In this document: piece after piece, positions 7,544-16,339 of the stretch
How positions within the stretch are numbered: position 1 is the first letter of the stretch
How the letters are laid out: the number at the start of each line of letters is the position of its first letter
Assembly (NCBI RefSeq): GCF_033807535.1
Contig: NZ_CP136856.1
Coordinates: 1,421,001-1,485,000, forward strand
Length of the DNA: 64,000 nt
Direction: 5' to 3'
From: Oceanisphaera sp. IT1-181
GTDB lineage: Bacteria > Pseudomonadota > Gammaproteobacteria > Enterobacterales > Aeromonadaceae
The notes under the pieces: model-generated
Seen by the model: only the letters and a program-made list of their open reading frames with translations
Database searches by the model: none
What the model was told of the DNA's origin: nothing
Made by a program: the position numbers and the translations under genes

Positions 7544-9460
7544 TCAGGTGCCGATTATGCCGCCGTCTTGGCGGGTGATCACCATCACGCTGGAGCGGGG
7601 CGTATGGCTGCCACCGAGCGGAAAGTGTGAGCCTGCTAAGTCTTCACCTGGGTGTTGTACGCCGACAAATAACGTTTTTTGATCCGGGGTAAAGGCAAGG
7701 CCTGTGATCTCACAGGCGATGGGCCCAGTTAAAAAACGCCGCACTTCGCCTGTGGTGGGGTCTGCACATAGCATTTGGTTATTGCCTTGGCCGACAAAAT
7801 CCCCTTCATTGGAATAATTACCGTCGGTCTGGATCCACAAGCGTCCTGCTTTATCAAAGCCAATGCCATCTGGACTATTAAACATATTGTCGGCGTTAAT
7901 ATTGGCGGAGCCCGCATACAAGTTATCTTGATGAAGAGTCGGGTTGCCGGCCAGCAAGAACAGATCCCAATTAAAGGTGTCATCCGTATGTTGGCCTGAG
8001 GTTGGTTGCCAGCGCACAATTTGGCCGTAATGATTTTCGGCTCTGGGGTTAGGGCCGTTGAGTGCTTGATTATCGGCTACGCCGCGATTTTTATTGTTGG
8101 TGAGCGTACAAAAAACCATGGGCTCGGTGGGATGCACCGCCACCCATTCTGGTCGGTCCATGGTGGTTGCACCCACTTGGGTGGCCGCTAAACGGGCATG
8201 AATTAACACCTCGGCTTGGCTGGTAAAACCGTTTTCGGGCGTAAGACCATGTTCGCCAAAAATAAGCGGTAGCCACTCGCCATCGCCTGCCAGCTCGCCA
8301 TCTTTATTTTCGCCGCTGTTAAAGCGTGCTACGTATAAGGTGCCTTCATCCAGTAGGTGACGGTTAGCCGCTGCATCATCAGGATTGTATTTATCGCGGC
8401 TCACAAAGCGATAGATATGCTCACCGCGTTCGTCATCGCCTAAATACACCACTACATGACCACTTTTATCTATCACCAGCTCGGCGTTTTCGTGTTTGAA
8501 ACGGCCCAAGGCGGTGCGCTTGACTGGCGTTGAAGTGGGGTCATTAGGGTCAATCTCAACTACCCAACCAAAGCGGTGACACTCGTTAGGGTGTTTGGCG
8601 AGATCGAAGCGATCGTCAAACTGATGCCATTGCCAGCCGGCGTCTTTTAGGCCTATACCATAGCGCGCTTGGGCGGGCGTGACAGTGGTGGATGCTGTGC
8701 TGCCAAAATAGCCGTTAAAGTTTTCTTCACAGGTTAAATAAGTGCCCCAGGGGGTGAGGCCATTGGCGCAGTTATTAAAGGTGCCGAGCACGCGCTCGCC
8801 CTTAGGGTCGGCCTCTGTTTTTAACAGAGCATGGCCTTTGGCGGGGCCATTAATGGCCATGGGCGTATTGGCATGAATGCGGCGATTATATTGGCCGTCT
8901 TTTTCAAACTGCCAGCCTTTAGCGCTGTTCTTCAAGGTGAGCACAGAGACGCCTTGTGCCGCTTGGGCTTTTTGTACATCAAGGGCCGTCATCTGTTTGC
9001 CAAGGTGTTCAAACATCAATTCGTAATTACAGTATTCGTTATTAACGGCGAGCAGGGCGGTATTTTCGTCAATCGGGAAAAAGCTCATGCCATCGTTATT
9101 ATCGCCAAACTGACCCAGCTGCTCGGCGGCGCTATTACCACCGCCATCAATAAACTCCGCGACGTTAGAAAACAAAGGATCACCCCAAGAGATCAAGCGC
9201 TCAGCTTGATAACCACTGGGCACCACAAAGGTATCGGCGGTGCTGGCTGCCACGGCGCTAAAGCCTAACAAGGGGCTGCTACCGGTCGCGGCGGCGATAG
9301 CACGAGACACAGGGGAGACACTAAAGAAGGCGGCGGCACTTAAGGCCGCGGCACCACCTAAAAAGCGGCGGCGACTGAGACTTTTCTCCACCATTTTAGT
9401 GAACTCAGGTACCTGTGGCCGAGGGTGGTTTTGTTCATCCTGGTGTTCAAATTGACTCAT
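7544..9460 (-). CDS. PhoX-family phosphatase (DUF839), Tat-exported
   Basis: This 638-residue protein belongs to the PhoX/DUF839 family of calcium- and iron-dependent phosphomonoesterases that act in the periplasm. A twin-arginine signal is clear near residues 29-55: SRRRFLGGAAALSAAAFF then an A-rich region ending in SRAIAA. Family motifs include LLAVNNEYCNYE, PWGTYLTCEENFNGYF, DEGTLYVARFN and a C-terminal ITGLAFTPDQKTLFVGVQHPG. The length is normal for the family. TAAGGA lies upstream of the ATG. There is no visible Pho box and no phosphate-related neighbour, so regulation by phosphate starvation is only expected from the family. The substrate cannot be told from sequence. Confidence 0.9.
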   Translation of the reverse strand: MSQFEHQDEQNHPRPQVPEFTKMVEKSLSRRRFLGGAAALSAAAFFSVSPVSRAIAAATGSSPLLGFSAVAASTADTFVVPSGYQAERLISWGDPLFSNVAEFIDGGGNSAAEQLGQFGDNNDGMSFFPIDENTALLAVNNEYCNYELMFEHLGKQMTALDVQKAQAAQGVSVLTLKNSAKGWQFEKDGQYNRRIHANTPMAINGPAKGHALLKTEADPKGERVLGTFNNCANGLTPWGTYLTCEENFNGYFGSTASTTVTPAQARYGIGLKDAGWQWHQFDDRFDLAKHPNECHRFGWVVEIDPNDPTSTPVKRTALGRFKHENAELVIDKSGHVVVYLGDDERGEHIYRFVSRDKYNPDDAAANRHLLDEGTLYVARFNSGENKDGELAGDGEWLPLIFGEHGLTPENGFTSQAEVLIHARLAATQVGATTMDRPEWVAVHPTEPMVFCTLTNNKNRGVADNQALNGPNPRAENHYGQIVRWQPTSGQHTDDTFNWDLFLLAGNPTLHQDNLYAGSANINADNMFNSPDGIGFDKAGRLWIQTDGNYSNEGDFVGQGNNQMLCADPTTGEVRRFLTGPIACEITGLAFTPDQKTLFVGVQHPGEDLAGSHFPLGGSHTPRSSVMVITRQDGGIIGT

Positions 9461-9666
9461 GATTAATTATCCTTACTGTGCCTGTAAACAGCGTTGAAGT
9501 TGTGTACAGGCTAGTCAGCCTTCATGGCAGTTTAATCTCAATTTGATGACAGTTATTTGAAGGTGGTCGTCTCTTAGGTAAAACGTATAAGGCAGGGTTT
9601 GGTGTTTTTGTAGTGTGCCCACTTGTTCGGCACGGTCTTGCTGTTGATTTTGATAATTTAAAAATA

Positions 9667-9720
9667 TCCAGCTACGCTGGCCCGGCGAAGTCCTCTTTAC
9701 CAAAGAGACGGCCGGCTACA
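9667..9720. repeat. 54-bp dispersed palindromic repeat, copy 1
   Basis: CCAGCTACGCTGG is followed by CGAAGTCCTCTTTACCAAAG and ends GAGACGGCCGGCTACA. Near-identical copies lie at 29756-29808 and, inverted, at 39474-39527. All three are intergenic, and each is followed within about 50 bp by a variant of GAATACTCTTTG. The small frame across this stretch (9515-9703) is not considered a gene. Confidence 0.75.
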
Positions 9721-9822
9721 GAGACTATTTAGCCTTGGGTTTTGTAGTGTTCGCCTATTGTAGGCAAAGAGTATTCGCCACGGTTTTGATATAGAGCTAC
9801 ATCAGCCACGATAAAACCGCCA

Positions 9823-9858
9823 TAAAAAAGCCCACCCCAACAGTGTTGGGGTGGGCTG
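9823..9858 (-). terminator. Intrinsic terminator of glycine-zipper gene 1
   Basis: A perfect 14-bp stem (9829-9842 with 9844-9857, AGCCCACCCCAACA and its complement) is followed on the minus strand by six T residues. It lies 23 bp beyond the stop of the minus-strand gene. Confidence 0.85.
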
Positions 9859-9880
9859 GTTAGCTTGAGCTAAGAGGGGA

Positions 9881-10327
9881 TTAATCGTCCCAGTCGTGCT
9901 TGCGCCAATGTTTATTACGGTGCTTTTTGTGGTGTTTACGGTCGTAATTACGTTTGTCATGACCATCACCCGTGCGCGCGCCTATGGCCGCACCTGCGCC
10001 GCCACCCACACCTGCACCAATTAACTGACCGGTGTGGCCACCCACTTCTTTACCTAGGGCTGCGCCACCTAAGGCACCCACGGCACCGCCTAGCGCGGAT
10101 TCGTTTTTATTGCCACGATTGGCAGTAGCAGCACCACCCGCAGCACCGCCTAAAGCAGCACCCACTAAGGCACCGGTATCGCCGCCCATTTGGCGACCAA
10201 TTAAGGTGCCGGCTGCACCGCCCGCACCGCCACCTAAAATGGTGTTTAAATCTTCACCGGCAAATACTGGTGTGGTAGCCAATATAAACGGCAATAAGCC
10301 AAAGCTGATAATTTTTTTGTTTAACAT
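9881..10327 (-). CDS. Glycine-zipper envelope protein 1
   Basis: This 148-residue protein has a signal peptide (MLNKKIISFGLLPFILATTP, cleavage near VFA-GED). Its body is made of Gly/Ala-rich glycine-zipper helices (LGGGAGGAAGTLIGRQMGG, then GAALGGAAGGAAT and LIGAGVGGGAGAAIGARTG). The tail is short and basic, rich in His and Lys (DRKHHKKHRNKHWRKHDWDD). Glycine-zipper proteins usually sit in or span membranes in the cell envelope; the exact role is unknown. A longer paralogue lies upstream at 11124-11726, and the two share the leader GAGAGACTG just before the ATG. Recent local duplication followed by divergence of the tail is the simplest reading. Confidence 0.8.
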   Translation of the reverse strand: MLNKKIISFGLLPFILATTPVFAGEDLNTILGGGAGGAAGTLIGRQMGGDTGALVGAALGGAAGGAATANRGNKNESALGGAVGALGGAALGKEVGGHTGQLIGAGVGGGAGAAIGARTGDGHDKRNYDRKHHKKHRNKHWRKHDWDD

Positions 10328-11123
10328 AATTCAGTCTCTCTCAGGCTGTTTAACTACCCTCACTATACAAACAGAGTGCGTACTAAAGAAAGCGAATTAA
10401 GTGAATGTGCTCTCTCTTTAATGCGAGGTGTTTCTAGTTAAATAATTGTTTTGTATGTGTTTAATGTTGTTTTTAACTGGTTTGGCCACTGTTTCTCACC
10501 GTCAGAATTTGACCGCAGCTCATCACTTAATCGCCGACGGCAAATAGTGAGTGCAAATAAGGCGAGATAGGGCTGAGATTTTTACCCCAAAAGCAGCACC
10601 TTGGTTTATGTGATGATCCACAAAACTCAGCTATGTTTCAGTGATTTTGGTGTCAATAAATGCAATGAGTTATAGAGCAGGTGGTATTTTAACTACTTAT
10701 ATTGAGGTAAAAACCAGTCTTGCTTTGGTTGCCCATCGCGTAGTACCTACTAGGGTCTGCATAATGGTTGAGGTTCATAAGTAATCAGGAAACCCTAAAA
10801 TGAGATCCTGACTTTCGTCAGGATGACGGCGTAAAGATAAACGCCAGCCCCGTCCTTACTATAAAAAGTACTTTCAGATCTGATTACTATTTTCCGTGGG
10901 TTTCGTGGGTTTCGCGGGTTTCGTTGCAAAAGGCCTTGATCAGTTAGTTTTCCAGATTGGTATAAGCAAAGCAGGAAATGTGGCACAGATTAGCAGCAAG
11001 GGCAGGAGAGGTAATCGTAGAATCAATAGCAGTTAGCTTGAGTAAGGTGGGAGTAAGAGCCGTGAACAAATTGAGCTGGGCTAGAAGAGTCGTCCCTGAC
11101 TCCTGCATGTGGGCGCGATTCGC
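10328..11123. other. Gene-free spacer between the glycine-zipper paralogues
   Basis: No convincing gene is seen in these 796 bp. The spacer holds the GAGATCCTGAC...GTCAGGATGACGGC palindrome at 10802-10830 and a reversed copy of the CACGGAAAAATAG unit with a GTTTCGTGGGTTTCGCGGG triplication at about 10873-10930. The rest is AT-rich and likely carries the promoter of glycine-zipper gene 1. Confidence 0.5.
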
Positions 11124-11726
11124 TTAATCATCCCAGCGTTCGTGGCGCTTTACCCAGTTTTGGCGGCGTTTATGTTCTTGTTTGCGCAAGCGTTGTTGAT
11201 GCTTAATTTCTTGTTTGCGCATTTTATAATAGTGCTTGCGCTCCGCTTCTCTGCGCTTTCGGTCGTATTTACTTTCGTAACGGTCGTTGTAATAGCGATC
11301 GTCATAACGGTCATCATAATCTCGGTCGTTATAACGATCGTAATTCACGTTCTGGCTTTTATGAGTATCACCGGTTCTAGCACCTAAGGCAGAGCCTGCG
11401 CCACCGCCCACACCCGCGCCAATCAGCTGACCATTTTGGCCACCCACTTCTTTACCAAGAGCTGCACCACTGATGGCACCCACTGCACCGCCTAACGCGG
11501 CTTCATTTTTATTGCCGCGGTTGGCTGTGGCACCGCCGCCTGCAGCGCCACCTATAGCTGCACCTACTAAGGCGCCGGTATCACCGCCCATTTGGCGACC
11601 AATAAGGGCACCCGCTGCACCGCCGGCACCGCCACCTAAGATGGTTTTAAGGTCTTCGCCAGCCATTACCGGAGTAGTGGCTAATAGGAAGGGCAATAAT
11701 GCATAACCAATAATACGTTTTTTCAT
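11124..11726 (-). CDS. Glycine-zipper envelope protein 2
   Basis: This 200-residue paralogue of the protein at 9881-10327 shares a nearly superimposable first 115 residues: signal peptide MKKRIIGYALLPFLLATTP, the GEDLKTILGGGAGGAAGALI zipper and GKEVGGQNGQLIGAG. The C-terminal 80 residues differ, with Asp/Tyr/Arg repeats (NDRDYDDRYDDRYYNDRYE) followed by a very basic, Gln-rich segment (KRREAERKHYYKMRKQEIKH) that is probably helical. The tail could bind nucleic acid, peptidoglycan or acidic envelope polymers; this is a guess. The gene is preceded by CGAGAGACTG. Confidence 0.8.
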   Translation of the reverse strand: MKKRIIGYALLPFLLATTPVMAGEDLKTILGGGAGGAAGALIGRQMGGDTGALVGAAIGGAAGGGATANRGNKNEAALGGAVGAISGAALGKEVGGQNGQLIGAGVGGGAGSALGARTGDTHKSQNVNYDRYNDRDYDDRYDDRYYNDRYESKYDRKRREAERKHYYKMRKQEIKHQQRLRKQEHKRRQNWVKRHERWDD

Positions 11727-11904
11727 AATGACAGTCTCTCGGCTGTGTATCTTGAATTCACTATACGAAATTTGGGGGGCAAAGAAAGGGAGAGCCGCCG
11801 CTGTAAGCCGACCTGAGAAGCGTCGTTAATCACTAAGTGTTTGATCTTTATAGAACTCAGACTCTATTTAGGCTGTTTTTTATGCGATTAAGCCCGACAG
11901 ATGC

Positions 11905-12140
11905 TGACCGTTGCTGAGCGACTTTGCTCAAAACAGTGCCACAGGTAGCGCCTTGCAGCGGTGCCGATATCTCATATTGCAGCAAAGCTATTGCTTTGCG
12001 GTAGTCGCGCGCTTTGAGCGCGAAAACCTGCAGAGCAGGTTCTGGTGCACAAGTTCAACCCGATGCGATTCTCTCATTTCTACGTTCAGCGGCCATCAGT
12101 GCCGCTGCGCAGCACCAACCAGCTAAAGCAGATTTCTACA
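11905..12140. repeat. MITE-like repeat with three consecutive hairpins
   Basis: The right end, GTGCCGCTGCGCAGCACCAA then CCAGCTAAAGC and TTTCTACA (12099-12140), matches the ends of elements at 21342-21467, 41851-41985 and 52740-52779. Inside lie three adjacent perfect hairpins: GCAAAGC-TATT-GCTTTGC (11982-11999), CGCGC-TTTGA-GCGCG (12008-12022) and AACCTGC-AGA-GCAGGTT (12025-12041). The left limit is approximate. No gene is seen in the 11727-12264 gap. Confidence 0.5.
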
Positions 12141-12264
12141 AAAGAGGGGAATTTTGTTGAACTTAGAGTTTCCCTCGTTCCCATGCGCAGCAACGCAATG
12201 CAGATCCGGTCGCTCTGCGGCGAAGGCTTTAAAAGACAGCTTTTTGTAACTGAAAACCTATCAC

Positions 12265-13383
12265 TTAAATCTTGAACACCCACACTAATGCGCGCAATCC
12301 CTGACGGCCATAGCGGGCTAAACGGTCAAAACGGCTTCGCTCTATCGGTAAATATTGTTTATCGACCGCACTTTCGCCGGTGGCTTCGTCAATATCCGGA
12401 TCGTGAATATAGACAAACTCTTTATCGATGGCGCACACCAATACCCAGTGGGGCGCTTTGCGGCCATCAAGGTGATAGGTACTGATCAGCACCAAGGGTA
12501 GGCCACCTTGGTGCAAGCCTTGCTCCAGCTGTTTAAGCGTAAAGTGGTCATAGTTCAGTTCGATATCGGCTTTGGCTATTTGTGCCAAAAACTGCTGATG
12601 CACCCGTTCTAAAATCAGTTTCTTTTCGGGGGTGCGTACGCTGTCCACAAACAAGGGGCTGGTTTGATTGAGGATCAATCGTGCTTTAAAGCCGCGCCTA
12701 AATGCGGCCAGCGCCAAACCATGGGGGCCACAGCCACCGTGGCCACTGGTCATAAAGATAGTGGTGGCCTCGCGCCACAGCTGCAGCTCTTCGTCTATTT
12801 CTGGCTCATAGTCGGGGTTAAGGGCACTAATGGCCATCATTAAGGAGGCGGGGCCACAGCTAAAGTCGGTGGTTTGTCGGTAATAAGGGACACCTTTAGT
12901 GCCACTCGCCGGATGATACAGATGCACCCTTTTTTGATAACGCAGGGCCACTTGCAAGTCTTCGTAATAGTTGTGATAAACGCCAAACTGGCGATAGCCC
13001 AAGCGCTGATACAGATTTTGCGCCCAAATATTATCGGCTCGCACCTCTAGGCGCATAAACACCGCCCCTTGCTCTTGTGCCGCCAGCTCTGCGGCCTCTA
13101 CCAGCGCTTGGCCTAAGCCTAAACCACGGGCGTGGGGCGACACGGCAATGGAATAAATACGCGCTAAGCGGGTGTTGCGCCGAAACAGCACTAAAATATA
13201 GCCGAGTAATTGCTGGTCTTGCTCGGCGACGAGTAGCTTGTCTTGGGGATGCTCAATAAAGCGTTGAAAACTGCGTCGGCTCATGCGGTCATGCTCAAAG
13301 CACAGCTCTTCGAGAGCCACGAGCTCATTGAGTTCGGTTTTTAGTGCGGGGCGGATCTGGGTTGCAGGCATAAGCGCAGACAT
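12265..13383 (-). CDS. GNAT acetyltransferase fused to C39-like peptidase
   Basis: This 372-residue two-domain protein has, at residues 8-150, a RimI-like GNAT acetyltransferase domain with the acetyl-CoA loop region YSIAVSPHARGLGLGQALV and the downstream RADNIWAQNLYQRLGY. Residues from about 165 to the end form a papain-like C39-type peptidase domain: catalytic Cys in QTTDFSCGPASLMMA, and His/Asp in APHWVLVCAID and VYIHDPD. Fusions of this kind are known to neighbour RimK-type ATP-grasp ligases in predicted peptide-modifying systems. Here the ligase gene lies divergently, 170 bp away. The natural target is unknown. The start at 13383 fits the domain; an ATG four codons later is possible. Confidence 0.85.
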   Translation of the reverse strand: MSALMPATQIRPALKTELNELVALEELCFEHDRMSRRSFQRFIEHPQDKLLVAEQDQQLLGYILVLFRRNTRLARIYSIAVSPHARGLGLGQALVEAAELAAQEQGAVFMRLEVRADNIWAQNLYQRLGYRQFGVYHNYYEDLQVALRYQKRVHLYHPASGTKGVPYYRQTTDFSCGPASLMMAISALNPDYEPEIDEELQLWREATTIFMTSGHGGCGPHGLALAAFRRGFKARLILNQTSPLFVDSVRTPEKKLILERVHQQFLAQIAKADIELNYDHFTLKQLEQGLHQGGLPLVLISTYHLDGRKAPHWVLVCAIDKEFVYIHDPDIDEATGESAVDKQYLPIERSRFDRLARYGRQGLRALVWVFKI

Positions 13384-13553
13384 AAGGCACTCAAAGCATG
13401 TGGCGAGTAATTTAAGGTACGATAATTTAGCCTTGTCCGCGAGAATATTTCACTGTGCGGGCAGATATTTATCTATAAAGTCAATTGTTGTTACTTGCGG
13501 CATGACGATCAGCCAGCGGCATAGCTTGTGCGGCATAACTAGCGGATGGAATA
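13384..13553. promoter_or_regulatory. Shared divergent promoter region of the GNAT-C39 / ATP-grasp pair
   Basis: These 170 bp separate two divergently read genes predicted to work together, so both promoters must lie here. No operator or strong consensus promoter could be assigned by eye. Confidence 0.4.
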
Positions 13554-15065
13554 ATGGCTCAACTTATTTTGGTGGTCGATGATGTTAGCGCCTGGGCGCC
13601 GTATTTCCCCAGCGAAAATCTGCTGGATTTTGAAAGCTATCTTAAGCAAGCGCCCTTGAAAAATGCACCGCGCACGCGGGTCATTAATCTCTGTAAAAAT
13701 AACAAGTATTTATCCAATGGTTACTACTGCTCGCTGCTCGCCGAGGCGCGCGATCAAACCGTGATCCCCTCGGTGGCCACCTTAAATAACCTGCGTAACA
13801 GCGCGCTGTTTGCCTTTGGCTTTGATGGCGTAAGTGAAGCGCTGTCGGCATTTACCGCAGAGAATGGAAGTAAAAGTGAAGGTAAGAATAAAGGTGAGGG
13901 CGAAGGTAAGGATGAGCCGAAAAAGCTGAAGTTTAAAAGCTACTTTGGCCGCAGTCCGTTGCCGGAGTTAGAAGCCTTATGCCGAGAGTTATTTGAACGC
14001 CTGCCGTGCCCGGTGCTAGAGCTGACCTTTAAAAAGCGCAGCCGGTGGGAACTGACGGGGCTGGCGACCTTGTCACCCCGCGAGCTAAGTGGCGAGGAAG
14101 AAGACCGCTTTGCCGAGGCGCTAGAAGCCTATTCGCGCATTATGTGGCGCAAGCCTAAATCCGTGAAGCGCTATCGCTATGACTTAGCCATGTTAGTGAA
14201 CCCAGACGAGGCACTGCCGCCCTCAGATGCCAAAGCATTGGCGCGGTTTGTGAAAGCCGGCGAACGATTAGACGTGAATGTGGAGCTTATTACCCGCAAA
14301 GATTATCAGCGCTTAGCCGAATACGACGGCCTATTTATTCGCGAAACTACCGCCATCGATCATCATACTTTTCGCTTTGCCCAAAAAGCCGAGCATGAAG
14401 GCTTAGTGGTGATGGACTCGCCTACATCGATTCTACGCTGTGCCAATAAAGTATTTTTGGCCGAAAGCTTTACCAAACATGGGGTGCCCATCCCTAAAAC
14501 GCTGATGGTGAACCCTAAAAATAAAGAGACACCGGCCTTGCTGGAACAAGAATTAGGCTATCCGTTAGTGCTTAAAATACCGGACGGCGCTTTTTCGCGC
14601 GGTATTTATAAGGTAGCGGACCGAGCGGCACTCATTGATACCTTGGCTATCTTACGCAATGCTTCGGCCTTGGTATTGGCGCAAGAATTCTTTTTTACCG
14701 AGTTTGATTGGCGCATTGGCGTGCTTAACCATCAGGCCATTTTCGCTTGTAAGTATTTTATGGTTAAAGGTCACTGGCAGATTTATCGCCATCACGACAG
14801 TGGCAAAGAAGCAGACTCGGGCGGCTTTGTCACCCTGCCCACCTACGAAGCACCCAAGGCAGTATTGAACGCGGCGCTAAAGGCGGTGAAACCCATCGGC
14901 GACGGCTTATATGGGGTAGACATTAAAGAAGGCAACGGCCGGGTGGCGGTAATAGAGGTGAACGATAACCCCAATATCGATCACGGCGTAGAAGACGTAT
15001 TTTTAAAAGATAAGCTCTACGACATCGTTATCGCCGACTTTGTGCGCCGCTTTGAGGCGAGGTGA
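13554..15065 (+). CDS. RimK-family ATP-grasp ligase with RLAN domain
   Basis: This 503-residue protein starts with a RimK-like ATP-grasp N-terminal (RLAN) region: MAQLILVVDDVSAWAPYFP, then KNNKYLSNGYYCSLLAEARD. A Lys/Glu/Gly-rich linker (about 105-125) follows. The C-terminal ATP-grasp domain contains KHGVPIPKTLM, YPLVLKIPDGAFSRGIYKV and IEVNDNPNIDHGVED, whose acidic and Asn residues bind Mg-ATP. The family joins amino acids (glutamate in RimK itself) to peptides or proteins through an acyl-phosphate. Together with the divergent GNAT-C39 protein it likely forms a peptide-tagging and trimming pair. The ATG follows GGATGGAATA. Confidence 0.88.
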   Translation: MAQLILVVDDVSAWAPYFPSENLLDFESYLKQAPLKNAPRTRVINLCKNNKYLSNGYYCSLLAEARDQTVIPSVATLNNLRNSALFAFGFDGVSEALSAFTAENGSKSEGKNKGEGEGKDEPKKLKFKSYFGRSPLPELEALCRELFERLPCPVLELTFKKRSRWELTGLATLSPRELSGEEEDRFAEALEAYSRIMWRKPKSVKRYRYDLAMLVNPDEALPPSDAKALARFVKAGERLDVNVELITRKDYQRLAEYDGLFIRETTAIDHHTFRFAQKAEHEGLVVMDSPTSILRCANKVFLAESFTKHGVPIPKTLMVNPKNKETPALLEQELGYPLVLKIPDGAFSRGIYKVADRAALIDTLAILRNASALVLAQEFFFTEFDWRIGVLNHQAIFACKYFMVKGHWQIYRHHDSGKEADSGGFVTLPTYEAPKAVLNAALKAVKPIGDGLYGVDIKEGNGRVAVIEVNDNPNIDHGVEDVFLKDKLYDIVIADFVRRFEAR

Positions 15066-15171
15066 GGGAAAACAGACGCCTTACGCCGACCGTCTAGTTG
15101 TTTGTCGTCCAGCGTTTTAGCCACGAGTCCCGTCCTAGTGAGATTACTTAAATCACCTTGCCATGTTTCAT

Positions 15172-15207
15172 AAAAAAAGCGCCGACTTGCAAAGGTCGGC
15201 GCTTTTT
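15172..15207. terminator. Bidirectional terminator between the ATP-grasp gene and msrB
   Basis: The stem AAAAAGCGCCGAC / GTCGGCGCTTTTT has an 8-base loop. It gives a T run on the plus strand and a complementary A run that serves the converging minus-strand gene. Confidence 0.85.
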
Positions 15208-15251
15208 ATACGTACGGCGTATGGCTTAAAGCGTACGGCTAACCCGCAGGG

Positions 15252-15722
15252 TTACAAACACTCCCGCTCGCCCCTTTGTAGGGGATCGGGTTTGGTGTCA
15301 CCTAACTCACAAAAATCCAGCGAGGCGGAATTTAAGCAATAGCGCAAGCCGGTGGGGGCGGGTCCATCGGGGAACACGTGGCCCATGTGGCTGTTGCAGC
15401 GCTGGCAGCAAATTTCAACGCGGCGCATGCCGTGGGTCACATCCGTGTACTCGACGATATGATCCGGGTGATAAGGCGCATAAAAGCTGGGCCAGCCGGT
15501 GCCGGACTCAAACTTACAGGCCGAAGAAAACAACGGCAAGGCGCACAATTTACACAGATAACTGCCGTCTTTTTCATTGTCGAGCAGGCCACCACAAAAG
15601 GGCGCTTCTGTGCCGTGCTGGCGCAAAATACGTTGCTCATCTGGGCTTAATGCGGCAGTGAGTGTGGCAACTTGCTCATCGCTAGGTGGGCTTAAGTCAT
15701 AAGGGCTTGGAATAATGGCCAT
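15252..15722 (-). CDS. msrB: Peptide-methionine (R)-S-oxide reductase MsrB
   Basis: This cytoplasmic protein of 156 residues reduces the R form of methionine sulfoxide in oxidised proteins. It has the two zinc-binding CxxC pairs (CKLC near residue 56 and the CCQRC cluster near 104), the core MGHVFPDGPAPTGLRYCLNS with the catalytic Cys near the C-terminus, and SGTGWPSFYAP. The length is normal. The ATG lies two bases after the msrA stop, and its GGATCT ribosome binding site overlaps the end of msrA, so the two are co-transcribed and probably coupled. Together they repair both stereoisomers of MetO. Confidence 0.96.
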   Translation of the reverse strand: MAIIPSPYDLSPPSDEQVATLTAALSPDEQRILRQHGTEAPFCGGLLDNEKDGSYLCKLCALPLFSSACKFESGTGWPSFYAPYHPDHIVEYTDVTHGMRRVEICCQRCNSHMGHVFPDGPAPTGLRYCLNSASLDFCELGDTKPDPLQRGERECL

Positions 15723-15724
15723 GA

Positions 15725-16339
15725 TTACAGATCCTTTTTCAGCCGATGTTTAAAATAATGCTGTACCTTGGCCACTTTTGGCTGGGCAACGGCGGCAATG
15801 TAGGGCTGATTTGGGTTTGCCGCTGCATAGTTTTGATGAATGTGCTCGGCCAGATAAAATACAGATAAAGGCTCAAGGCAGGTCACGATAGGGGCACGCA
15901 CCACGCCGTTGTCTTCCAGCAAGCGAATATAATCCGCAACTAACTGCTGCTCGGCACCACTTTGATAAAATACCGCCGAGCGATACTGGCGGCCCATATC
16001 ATTGCCTTGCCGATTGAGCTGGGTGGGATCGTGGGCGATACCAAAAAAGACTTTTAATAAGGTGCCTGGGCCTATGATATTACTGTCGTATTTAATGCTG
16101 ATGGCTTCTGCATGGTCGGTAGCACCACTGCATACCGCATCATAGTTGGCAGTATCTGGGCTACCACCTGCGTAACCGGCGGTGACCTCCAGTACACCTT
16201 TGAGCTGGCGATACACGGCTTCTGTGCACCAAAAACAGCCACCGGCTAACACCAAGGTTTGCGGGCCCAAGTTTAAAAATGCGCCATCTTCCGCATCCGG
16301 AAAATCATTAGGTAATAGGTTTAGTACCGGATCCGTCAT
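15725..16339 (-). CDS. msrA: Peptide-methionine (S)-S-oxide reductase MsrA
   Basis: First gene of an msrA-msrB operon, 204 residues from the ATG at 16339. The catalytic motif is AGGCFWCTEAVYRQLKGV (Cys 35 of this start), followed by family motifs YAGGSPDTANYDAVCSGATD, HAEAISIKYD and GNDMGRQYRSAVFY. It reduces methionine-S-sulfoxide using thioredoxin. The start at 16339 is preferred over the one six codons upstream because GAGGAG sits seven bases before it. A resolving Cys near the C-terminus as in E. coli MsrA is not obvious; a Cys occurs in VTCLEPLSVFY. Confidence 0.95.
   Translation of the reverse strand: MTDPVLNLLPNDFPDAEDGAFLNLGPQTLVLAGGCFWCTEAVYRQLKGVLEVTAGYAGGSPDTANYDAVCSGATDHAEAISIKYDSNIIGPGTLLKVFFGIAHDPTQLNRQGNDMGRQYRSAVFYQSGAEQQLVADYIRLLEDNGVVRAPIVTCLEPLSVFYLAEHIHQNYAAANPNQPYIAAVAQPKVAKVQHYFKHRLKKDL

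Noticed and set aside
9515..9703. 62-codon minus-strand frame
   Set aside because: It runs through the 54-bp dispersed repeat and AT-rich spacer and encodes nothing recognisable.
10795..10986. 63-codon minus-strand frame
   Set aside because: It is formed by the repeated GTTTCGTGGG block (Arg-Asn-Pro repeats) and a palindromic repeat, not a gene.
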